DNA from: Bacteroidia bacterium
GTDB lineage: Bacteria > Bacteroidota > Bacteroidia > SpSt-205
DNA: 64,000 nucleotides
Direction: 5' to 3'
Assembly (NCBI GenBank): GCA_026003215.1
Contig: BPGV01000001.1
Coordinates: 461,570 to 525,569, forward strand
Every line of letters starts with the position of its first letter. Within the stretch, counting starts at the first letter, position 1. Under the pieces are notes generated by a model that made no database searches, was not told the origin of the DNA, and was given only the letters and a program-made list of their open reading frames with translations. Below are positions 50,632 through 57,409 of this stretch, in pieces. The translations under genes and the position numbers were made by a program.

Positions 50632-52062
50632 TCAGGAAAGCTTTTCTAAAAGACGGCGTTGAACCTCTCGGGGGTCGGCCTTCCCCCCAGCACGTCGTAC
50701 CACTTGCCCTACAAAGAAGCCTAAGAGTCCCGCCTTGCCCTTACGATAAGTCTCTACTTTGTCTGGATTTTCTGCGAGCACTTCTTGAATCCACTGGTCT
50801 ATTTGCGCCTCATCTTGTAAGAGCAGTAGGTCTTTTTCTCGAGCGATCTCCGCAGGGTCAGCCTGGGGCCGACGAACCAACTCCGGAAAAATTTCCTCCC
50901 GCGCCGCCGTGAGGCTAACTTGGCGCTGCTCCACTAAGGCGATGAGGGTATAAAGCTTCTCTGGCAGAAGTGGGAAAGCCTCCATAGGTATAGCCGCGGC
51001 ATTCAGGTAAGCTCGGACGGGCCCATTTATCCACGAAGCCGCCGCCTTGGGCGAGGCCCCCAGCGATACTAAGGCCAGGAAGTACTCCGCATACGGCCTA
51101 TCCTCGGTAAGGAGCAGCGCATCGTCGGCAGAAAGGCCATACCGCTCCAGCATGCGGTCAAAGAGCCCCTCCGGCAGCTCAGGCAGGCTCTGGCGCAGGC
51201 GTTGGAGCTCCTCCCTCTCAAGGCGCACCGGCGGTAGGTCCGGCTCAGGGAAATAGCGGTAGTCGTCGGCGGTTTCTTTTTCACGCAAGGGCACCGTCTG
51301 CCGCCCATCCCAGGTGCGCGTCTCTCGCAGCACCTGCCCTCCCTCGCTAATCAAACGCACCTGCCGCTCAAACTCGTACGCCAAAGCTTTTCCCAAAGCC
51401 GAAATAGAGTTTAGGTTCTTTATCTCCACCCGTACCCCAAACTCCGACGAACCCACCGGCCGCACAGAAATATTGGCATCACAGCGTAAGCTCCCCTCCT
51501 CCATATTGCCATCACATATCCCTAAGAAGCGTACGAGCTTCCGAATAGCCGTGAGATAGGCCATTGCTTCCTCCGGCGTACACATATCCGGCCGGCTCAC
51601 AATCTCCACCAACCCTATCCCCGCCCGATTGAAGTCCAATAACGTATCAAACGGGTCTTGGTCATGGAGGCTTTTCCCTGTGTCTTCCTCCAGCTGGAGC
51701 CGCTCTATGCCGACGCGCTTTTTGGTCCCATCGGATAGGCGTATGTCTATATAGCCATTTTTTGCAATAGGAGCCGCTTCTTGGGTGATTTGGTAGCCCT
51801 TAGGCAGGTCTGGATAGAAGTAGTTTTTACGAGAGAAGTAAAACTCCTGCGCAATCTCACAGTTTAACGCCAGTCCTAAGCGTACGACCGCCTCCACACA
51901 AGCTTTATTGAGCACGGGCAAAGTACCCGGGTAGCCCAGCGACACCACTGAGACGAAGCGATTGGGGCGTTCGCCAAAGGTGACCGCTTCTGGCGCAAAG
52001 ACTTTGGCGCGGGTTTGAAGCTGGGCATGCACCTCCAGTCCTACTACCATCTCGTAGCTCAT
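50632..52062 (-). CDS. gatB: Aspartyl/glutamyl-tRNA amidotransferase subunit B
   Basis: A 476-residue subunit of GatCAB, which converts Glu-tRNA-Gln (or Asp-tRNA-Asn) to the amide. It starts YEMVVGLEVHAQLQTRAKVF, and has PGTLPVLNKACVEAVVRLGLALNC, FSRKNYFYPDLPKGYQI, GIGLVEIVSRPDMCTPEEA, and the tail domain (GKAGLLGFFVGQVVR). gatA and gatC are not in the window. It is the first gene of a unit that continues into the ABC/HlyD/TolC exporter. Confidence 0.95.
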   Translation of the reverse strand: MSYEMVVGLEVHAQLQTRAKVFAPEAVTFGERPNRFVSVVSLGYPGTLPVLNKACVEAVVRLGLALNCEIAQEFYFSRKNYFYPDLPKGYQITQEAAPIAKNGYIDIRLSDGTKKRVGIERLQLEEDTGKSLHDQDPFDTLLDFNRAGIGLVEIVSRPDMCTPEEAMAYLTAIRKLVRFLGICDGNMEEGSLRCDANISVRPVGSSEFGVRVEIKNLNSISALGKALAYEFERQVRLISEGGQVLRETRTWDGRQTVPLREKETADDYRYFPEPDLPPVRLEREELQRLRQSLPELPEGLFDRMLERYGLSADDALLLTEDRPYAEYFLALVSLGASPKAAASWINGPVRAYLNAAAIPMEAFPLLPEKLYTLIALVEQRQVSLTAAREEIFPELVRRPQADPAEIAREKDLLLLQDEAQIDQWIQEVLAENPDKVETYRKGKAGLLGFFVGQVVRRAGGKADPREVQRRLLEKLS

Positions 52063-52066
52063 GCAG

Positions 52067-52074
52067 CAAAGATA
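52067..52074 (-). promoter_or_regulatory. -7 box TATCTTTG for gatB
   Basis: Exact match, 4 bases before ATG 52062; the divergent FkbM box is 6 bases away. Confidence 0.66.
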
Positions 52075-52080
52075 AGCCCT

Positions 52081-52088
52081 TACTTTTG
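52081..52088 (+). promoter_or_regulatory. -7 box TACTTTTG for the FkbM methyltransferase
   Basis: Exact TAnnTTTG match, 7 bases before ATG 52096, in a 33-base divergent gap with gatB. Confidence 0.6.
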
Positions 52089-52095
52089 CTTGCTC

Positions 52096-52944
52096 ATGCC
52101 GTATGTACGCGGAAAACGCTGGATAGACACCCTCGCCTTAGGGATAAACTTAGCGTTTTGGCTGCCCCGCCGCTGGTGGTGGCAGTGGCGCTTAGGCAGT
52201 CGCACGGCTGCCTGGAAAAAACTCATGGAAAGGCCGCACTATCACTGGAGCCGGTGGCCTGTCTCCCTGAAAGGACGCTGGTTTCGCCTTCCCACCGGCA
52301 TCTACGCCGACGAAGCCGGGCTGATATGGAGTATAGCCCAAAAGCAAGGCGATCGCTTCCCCTCCCACTGGCTGAAAAAGCTCTCTACCAGTGAAGTAGG
52401 CATGGACATAGGCGCGCATCGAGGCTATTGGACTCTTACCTACGCCCGAAACGCCCCCACCCTCCAACAAGTATTCCTCTTTGAACCTCACCCAGAAAAC
52501 TACGCCTACCTCCTCCAGAACCTCGCCCGCAATCACTTTTCCCAAGCGATACCTCTACCTTATGCGGTGTGGAATAAACCCACCCGCTTAGAACTCCGCG
52601 CACAACCTGCCCAGACAGAGCATGCTTCCTTTGGCTTCACTGTGACAGAAAAAAGTACTGGTAGCATACCTGCTACCTCTGCAGATGCCTTTGTAAAAGC
52701 GCTGGCCGTAAAACGATTAGATTGGATAAAAATTGATGCCGAAGGCGCCGAAGTAGCTATCGTAGAAGGAGCACAAGAAACCCTCCAGACCCTGCGCCCT
52801 ACTCTATGGATGGAGATCCATGATACTTGGGAGGAAATAGAAAAAAAACTACATGCCGTAGGATATGTCATCCGAGAAGCCATCCGCCATCGTAGTGAGG
52901 GTCCCTACAAAGAGACGGGCTACCTCTGGGCCGAACCGGCCTGA
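52096..52944 (+). CDS. FkbM-family methyltransferase
   Basis: A 282-residue SAM-dependent methyltransferase. The SAM loop is VGMDIGAHRGYWTLTYAR, followed by VFLFEPHPENYAYLLQNL, and the FkbM-type DWIKIDAEGAEVAIVEGAQETL (KIDxEGxExxVLxG pattern) is present. The N-terminal 110 residues are a basic, Trp-rich extension that may contact membrane or nucleic acid. Such enzymes O-methylate sugars or small molecules; substrate unknown. I chose ATG 52096 for its position relative to the promoter box; ATGs further upstream lie within gatB on the other strand. Confidence 0.82.
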   Translation: MPYVRGKRWIDTLALGINLAFWLPRRWWWQWRLGSRTAAWKKLMERPHYHWSRWPVSLKGRWFRLPTGIYADEAGLIWSIAQKQGDRFPSHWLKKLSTSEVGMDIGAHRGYWTLTYARNAPTLQQVFLFEPHPENYAYLLQNLARNHFSQAIPLPYAVWNKPTRLELRAQPAQTEHASFGFTVTEKSTGSIPATSADAFVKALAVKRLDWIKIDAEGAEVAIVEGAQETLQTLRPTLWMEIHDTWEEIEKKLHAVGYVIREAIRHRSEGPYKETGYLWAEPA

Positions 52945-52949
52945 GCCAC

Positions 52950-52971
52950 TGGCACCCTTTCAGCAGTGCCA
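52950..52971. terminator. Short hairpin between convergent genes (weak)
   Basis: TGGCAC / GTGCCA arms (6 bases) around a 10-base loop, 6 bases after the FkbM stop and 50 bases before the stop of the convergent membrane-protein gene. No T-run. Confidence 0.3.
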
Positions 52972-53020
52972 AGAGCAGGTCAGGCAAACAAAGTCATATG
53001 AGCTCAGAGATGTAACGCTA

Positions 53021-53788
53021 CTACTTCAGTATTAGTTTCAGTATTATAGCGAGCACGGGCACAACAAGAAGACCGGCGAAAACGTAAGAAGCCGTACACA
53101 CATACATCGACATGCCCACCATGCGCTGAATAAATAGGCCCTCTCTTAAGTCGTTAGCGATAACCGTAGGTATCTCGACCTCCTGCTTCTCCTCCTCCTT
53201 TGACTCAAAATCAAACTCAAAAATAATCCTCGCCATGAACAACCAGACTAACAGCCCCCCATAAAGCCACAATATCTCGCTAACCCCACTGCGCAAAAAG
53301 AGCGCAAGGGCACCCATCAGCACCAGAGCTACCCGCACAAACCAAACTCGTCCCTTCTTTTCTGTCAGATCTACCCCTATAAAGGCCATTATCATCGCTG
53401 CAGCGATAAATACCACTCCCGTAGTCCAAAGAACCTTAAGGGTTAGCGCAGCTCTCCCCAGCGCAAAAAATGGTAAGAGCGCTACGCCACACCCAAATCC
53501 ACAAGATACCCACCCCACTATGAGCCTAAAAACGGATCTGGGCGGCCTCTCCTTTTTGGCATAAGGTAAAAGGAGACCGAACGATAGAAACAGCCCTAAG
53601 GACATCACCAGCTCTACTATTCCTATTTGATGCCGCTCCATTGGAGCCAGCCACGGCCAGAGGTAGGTGCATACCCAACCCCCCAAAAACCCAGTCACTA
53701 TAATATTTATCCCCAACAACGCATAAAACCCTTGGAAAAAGCGCTTCGTGACTACTCTGTCTCGTTCCAGCATAGGTTCTCTCTCCAT
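53021..53788 (-). CDS. Seven-segment membrane protein of unknown function
   Basis: A 255-residue protein with about seven hydrophobic segments (for example GIVELVMSLGLFLSFGLLLPY and VLWTTGVVFIAAAMIMAFIGV), a charged N-terminus and an acidic loop (FEFDFESKEEEKQEVEIP) before the last segment. The segment count recalls the Bax-inhibitor-1/YccA group, but the Asp motif of that family is not evident. Starts 6 bases after sdaAB, so probably in the same transcript. No function assigned. Confidence 0.7.
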   Translation of the reverse strand: MEREPMLERDRVVTKRFFQGFYALLGINIIVTGFLGGWVCTYLWPWLAPMERHQIGIVELVMSLGLFLSFGLLLPYAKKERPPRSVFRLIVGWVSCGFGCGVALLPFFALGRAALTLKVLWTTGVVFIAAAMIMAFIGVDLTEKKGRVWFVRVALVLMGALALFLRSGVSEILWLYGGLLVWLFMARIIFEFDFESKEEEKQEVEIPTVIANDLREGLFIQRMVGMSMYVCTASYVFAGLLVVPVLAIILKLILK

Positions 53789-53794
53789 AGGCGT

Positions 53795-54469
53795 TCAGAC
53801 AGGGGGGAGCAATCGGATAGTTTTCACCCAAGGGAGGGCTTCTATGTAGCGTAGGCTTACCTCCCGAGGGGCCTCATCTAACTCATACACATGCAAAGCG
53901 GTATCGGCTTTGGCGCGGCGGCTCACCGTGAGGGTAGCGATATTGGCGTTTTCGTTCGCCAGGATGGCGGCGATAAAGGCCACCGCCCCTCGAATATCGC
54001 GCGCTTCTACCAGGAGCGTGGGGAGCTGCCCGGTGAAGTTGGTATGCAGTTCATTTACAGCGGTGATGAGGATTAAGCCGCCTCCCCGCGAGATGCCTTC
54101 CACCGTAAGCGTAGTTTCTCCTCGCCTTGCGCGGATGACAAGGGTATTAGGGTGATTTTTGGCAGAGCTTACTACGGGGTCGAAAGTGTAACCCAACCCT
54201 TGAGCCTCTGCATGCGCATAGGCCTCTCGGATGCGTTCGTCATCCACCGCAAATCCCATCAGGCCCGCTAATGCCGCCTTATCGCTGCCATGCCCCCGAT
54301 ATGTCATGGCGAAAGAGTTATAGAAGCTTATGTGGGCCTCTTCCGGCGTGCCGCCGAGGAGGAAATGGACCACCCGCGCAATCCGCACTACGCCAGCGGT
54401 GTGCGAACTGCTGGGCCCTATCATAATCGGCCCCAGCATGTCAAAAATGCCACTGGGCTCCTGACTCAT
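53795..54469 (-). CDS. sdaAB: L-serine dehydratase, iron-sulfur type, beta subunit
   Basis: A 224-residue beta subunit of the oxygen-sensitive L-serine ammonia-lyase (serine to pyruvate). It starts GIFDMLGPIMIGPSSSHTAGVVRIARV, the strongly conserved SdaAB start, has FYNSFAMTYRGHGSDKAALAGLMGF, and ends with an ACT-like domain (TLLVEARDIRGAVAFIAAILANENANIATLTVSR). The alpha subunit carrying the cluster cysteines is not adjacent. Its ATG overlaps the upstream barrel-protein gene by 4 bases. Confidence 0.9.
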   Translation of the reverse strand: MSQEPSGIFDMLGPIMIGPSSSHTAGVVRIARVVHFLLGGTPEEAHISFYNSFAMTYRGHGSDKAALAGLMGFAVDDERIREAYAHAEAQGLGYTFDPVVSSAKNHPNTLVIRARRGETTLTVEGISRGGGLILITAVNELHTNFTGQLPTLLVEARDIRGAVAFIAAILANENANIATLTVSRRAKADTALHVYELDEAPREVSLRYIEALPWVKTIRLLPPV

Positions 54470-55038
54470 TGAAAGCGAGAACGATTGAAGTTTTCTTTTT
54501 GCAAAATAAAGCTGATTTGCCCAATAAATCCTTCGATGCGGTCTCGGCCAGGCCCATTCACCCCTTCTAAGTAAGAAGTCTGGGGCCTACGCCGCACATA
54601 TAAGAGGGCGAGCTCTGCCCAGAGGTGCATACGCCAGCTTAGGCCAGCGCCCCACCCTATGCCATTTACAGAGACGCTGGCAGGACTGCCGGGTAAAGCT
54701 TTATCTTCTTGATTGCGGGGCCAGGCATTGAGCCGGAAAAGGGCTATCTCTCCCACAGGCGAGACCTTTTTCTGCAAGGGGCGCAGCCGAAGGGTAAGCG
54801 CAATGGCATTCCACCGCGTCTGACTGTACTTACCCTGAGAGCGGTCTTGGCTGATAAAATGCCCGCCTTCCCAGTGGAGGCTCGGCTGTAAACGTTTGTC
54901 TGGCAAAAAACGAACGCCCACCGCTCCGAGCCCGTAAAAGCGCGTCCACCGCTCGGCCGGGACCGTGAGGTCATTCGTGCTGGTGTGGCCCCCCCATCCA
55001 CCCCACAGCGCCACTTGCATCCATATCCCCCAGCTCAT
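54466..55038 (-). CDS. Small outer-membrane beta-barrel-like protein
   Basis: A 190-residue protein with alternating hydrophobic and polar residues from the N-terminus (IWMQVALWGGWGG, YGLGAVGVRFLPDKRLQPSLHWEGGHFI) and aromatic residues at strand ends, suggesting an 8-strand barrel. The first 12 residues could serve as a short signal. No known family recognised. TACCTTTG lies 4 bases before the ATG. It overlaps sdaAB by 4 bases, an odd pairing of an envelope and a cytoplasmic protein. Confidence 0.65.
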   Translation of the reverse strand: MSWGIWMQVALWGGWGGHTSTNDLTVPAERWTRFYGLGAVGVRFLPDKRLQPSLHWEGGHFISQDRSQGKYSQTRWNAIALTLRLRPLQKKVSPVGEIALFRLNAWPRNQEDKALPGSPASVSVNGIGWGAGLSWRMHLWAELALLYVRRRPQTSYLEGVNGPGRDRIEGFIGQISFILQKENFNRSRFQ

Positions 55039-55042
55039 AGCC

Positions 55043-55050
55043 CAAAGGTA
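55043..55050 (-). promoter_or_regulatory. -7 box TACCTTTG for the barrel-protein/sdaAB unit
   Basis: Exact match, 4 bases before ATG 55038, between it and the small coiled-coil gene. Confidence 0.66.
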
Positions 55051-55055
55051 GTACT

Positions 55056-55262
55056 TTATGAGAGGCTTTCCATGAGCGCCTGTACCTTACGCAGCTGCGT
55101 TCTAAGCTTAATGAGAATCTTCTGCTCTTGGCGCAAAGCAAAGCTTCGGGGAAGGTCTTTTTCTTCAAGGGCCTCCCTAAGGCTTTCTTGGAGAGTTTCT
55201 TCATATGCCTCTACCTGCCGGAGGAAGTTTTCCCAGGCTTTTTGCACCTCTTCCCAGCGCAT
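55056..55262 (-). CDS. Small coiled-coil protein
   Basis: A 68-residue, highly charged helical protein without signal peptide or cysteine (EEVQKAWENFLRQVEAYEE ... ALRQEQKILIKLRTQLRKV). Its ATG comes one base after the stop of the M43 protease gene, so translation is likely coupled. The size recalls small exonuclease VII subunits, but the conserved residues do not match. Function unknown; it would stay in the cytoplasm while its operon partner is exported. Confidence 0.6.
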   Translation of the reverse strand: MRWEEVQKAWENFLRQVEAYEETLQESLREALEEKDLPRSFALRQEQKILIKLRTQLRKVQALMESLS

Positions 55263-55263
55263 C

Positions 55264-57378
55264 TCACCATCTTAGATAGGGGCGAATCTGTATGCCCTCC
55301 GGTGTTTCTACAAGCAAACGGTAGACCCCTGCTGAAAGCGCCGGCAGAGGCAGGGGATTCACCCCAGCGCTGAGGAATACGTCTCCTTGCGCGACCACCC
55401 GACCCAGCCCATCGTATAGGCGCCATGACGCCCGCTGGGGCTTGCTGGAAACTAAATAGGCCCCTTCCGCCGTAGTATATACCGACACACTTGCCTCAGC
55501 AGATCCCAAGGAAGTAGTTGGGCCGGTGGGTATAGCCTCTACCCGAACGTCATCTATGTACAAGTTGTTCCCTCCGCCAGCGATGGCCTCAAACCGCAAA
55601 CGAACCCCATTTACGCCTTGATACGCATCTAAAAAGACGGTATCCGTGCGCCAGTGTAGCGGTAAATAAGCTGCTCCGTCTATAGTGCCCGAATGCACGA
55701 TACACCCACTGGGATGGGTGCTGAGGTCAGAGCCACTTTTTTCGTAGACAAGCTGCCAGGTGCCGCCCCCATCCGGCGAAGCCCACACCCGCAGCGTATC
55801 TACATAAGTGAGCGGTAAAGAGTACGAGTCACTCCAAGTGAGGCACGCATAACTCACCGCAAAGGTGAGGCGCACCCGCTGCCCTGCTGGCACCCGAAAA
55901 TCAAAAGCCGGGGTTATGAGATGGTGCCTTTCTCCGTAAAAGGGATAGTTATGGAGCCGCAAACGCATGGCATACTGGGAAGCTCCATAGGCGCCAGCAG
56001 GAAAAGCGCTGGTATCCCACCGCGCCCACCCCCGCACAAATCCATGGCGCAGCCCCCCTGAAGAAATGTACATATTGTACGACCCCGTCTCAAACCCTTC
56101 AAAGTAGGGCAAGGAACGCACCGTATCTATCTGAATAAAATTAGAAAAGTAAGCCGTATCGCGTCGCCCACTGAGATTTTGGACGATGAGTTGGGGGGGA
56201 GGATAGATGCCGGGCGCAGGATAGGTCACTACCGGGCAAGGAGAGGCTGGATTATCAGGCACACCACCGTAGAAGTTCCAGGAAAAGAGGTAGGGCTGCC
56301 CCTCTGCTACGGCATGAAAGCGAATAGGCGTGCCGACAAGGCCAGTCGTATTTTCGGCCCACACCGCTGCCCGCACCCGCCCATAAGGCCCCGTGCCAGT
56401 AGCTTGCAAGTTACTCAGGCTCGTTAGGTCAGGGTAGTAGGTAGAAACATCCGTGAGCGCCCAATAGGCCACGTCCGATTGCCCAAGTGTAAAAGGCAGG
56501 TGGCTATGCGGGTCACCTGTATAGTCCATGACATTGCGCAGGTCATCCGGCCGGTCAGGCCAATCTACATCACAGGTATTCTGCTGCTGAAAGAGATAGT
56601 TGGCTTGAGCTGTCGGCGGGGTGTCACAGATGCCATCTCCGTTACAATCCGATGGATTATCGCACCCTTGGTCAAAAGTGTGAGGTAACCCTAAGTTATG
56701 GCCAAGCTCATGGGTCACCACTCGTCCTTTACGACGCAGGGTGCCTACCCGCCCCACCGTTCGGGTGATAACCACCGTGCCAAACTCCGTGGGATAATAG
56801 GTAGGGGCGTCCCAAGGGTAGTAGGCATACCCCGCTACTTGAGTGGTCGTACACGTATCACAGAGGCCTTGAAATCCACATACTATCGGCACCACCCAGA
56901 TATTGAGGTATTGGTCTCGGGGCCAGCCAGTGGCTGCCTTCATGACCGCCTCATCATCTAAGCATAACTTGGGGCTGGTCCAGTTTAGTGGGGGTTGGTT
57001 GTACTTCCAATACACCACGCCTGAGGTAGGCTGGCCGGTGGGGTCTTTGGTGGCCAACGCAAACTCCACATTCATGTCCGCCCCCCACGGCGTATAACTG
57101 CCCGTATAAGGAATGCGCCGGAAATCCTCAAAAAGCTGCTCCATCTGCTCTTCTATCACCGAGAGCGGCAAGCTGTCCTGCGGCCCCGAATAAATCACAT
57201 GAAATACCACTGGCACCACAAAATCTGCATTCGGATGGCAAGCCGTGTCCGGAATAATACTCCGCATACGCCCCTTCCGAAGAGCAGTAGTTCTGGGAGA
57301 GGTATTTTGCGGCAAAAAGGCCGTACCACACTCTTGGGCCCATAATCCAGCCAGCAAGCCTATCCATAAGCCACGCAT
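55264..57378 (-). CDS. Secreted M43-family zinc metalloprotease with T9SS sorting domain
   Basis: A 704-residue exported protease. A short signal peptide (RGLWIGLLAGLWAQ) is followed by a pappalysin-type catalytic domain with zinc motif HELGHNLGLPH (three His, catalytic Glu) near residue 228 and the Met-turn NVMDYT. A calcium-type segment DCNGDGICDTPP lies between. A PKD-like domain (GTPIRFHAVAEGQPYLFSWNFYGG) and a jelly-roll/MAM-like domain follow. The last about 80 residues (RASWRLYDGLGRVVAQGDVF ... GVYRLLVETPEGIQIRPYLRW) form the type-A C-terminal domain that directs type IX secretion and surface anchoring. Its function is probably digestion of external protein. Promoter variant TACCTTAG lies 4 bases before the ATG. 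Confidence 0.88.
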   Translation of the reverse strand: MRGLWIGLLAGLWAQECGTAFLPQNTSPRTTALRKGRMRSIIPDTACHPNADFVVPVVFHVIYSGPQDSLPLSVIEEQMEQLFEDFRRIPYTGSYTPWGADMNVEFALATKDPTGQPTSGVVYWKYNQPPLNWTSPKLCLDDEAVMKAATGWPRDQYLNIWVVPIVCGFQGLCDTCTTTQVAGYAYYPWDAPTYYPTEFGTVVITRTVGRVGTLRRKGRVVTHELGHNLGLPHTFDQGCDNPSDCNGDGICDTPPTAQANYLFQQQNTCDVDWPDRPDDLRNVMDYTGDPHSHLPFTLGQSDVAYWALTDVSTYYPDLTSLSNLQATGTGPYGRVRAAVWAENTTGLVGTPIRFHAVAEGQPYLFSWNFYGGVPDNPASPCPVVTYPAPGIYPPPQLIVQNLSGRRDTAYFSNFIQIDTVRSLPYFEGFETGSYNMYISSGGLRHGFVRGWARWDTSAFPAGAYGASQYAMRLRLHNYPFYGERHHLITPAFDFRVPAGQRVRLTFAVSYACLTWSDSYSLPLTYVDTLRVWASPDGGGTWQLVYEKSGSDLSTHPSGCIVHSGTIDGAAYLPLHWRTDTVFLDAYQGVNGVRLRFEAIAGGGNNLYIDDVRVEAIPTGPTTSLGSAEASVSVYTTAEGAYLVSSKPQRASWRLYDGLGRVVAQGDVFLSAGVNPLPLPALSAGVYRLLVETPEGIQIRPYLRW

Positions 57379-57382
57379 ACCA

Positions 57383-57390
57383 CTAAGGTA
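57383..57390 (-). promoter_or_regulatory. -7 box TACCTTAG (one mismatch) for the M43 protease
   Basis: Same TTAG variant as at 2392, 4 bases before ATG 57378. Confidence 0.5.
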
Positions 57391-57397
57391 AAAAAAC

Positions 57398-57405
57398 TAC
57401 CTTCA
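57398..57405 (+). promoter_or_regulatory. Weak -7-like box TACCTTCA
   Basis: Two mismatches to TAnnTTTG but at the usual position, 4 bases before GTG 57410. Low confidence as a stand-alone call. Confidence 0.3.
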
Positions 57406-57409
57406 CCCC

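Noticed and set aside
53021-53788. Membrane protein as Bax-inhibitor-1 homologue
   Set aside because: Segment number fits but the typical C-terminal Asp motif is not visible; left as unknown.
55056-55262. Small coiled-coil gene as exonuclease VII small subunit
   Set aside because: Size fits, but the conserved XseB pattern is not seen.
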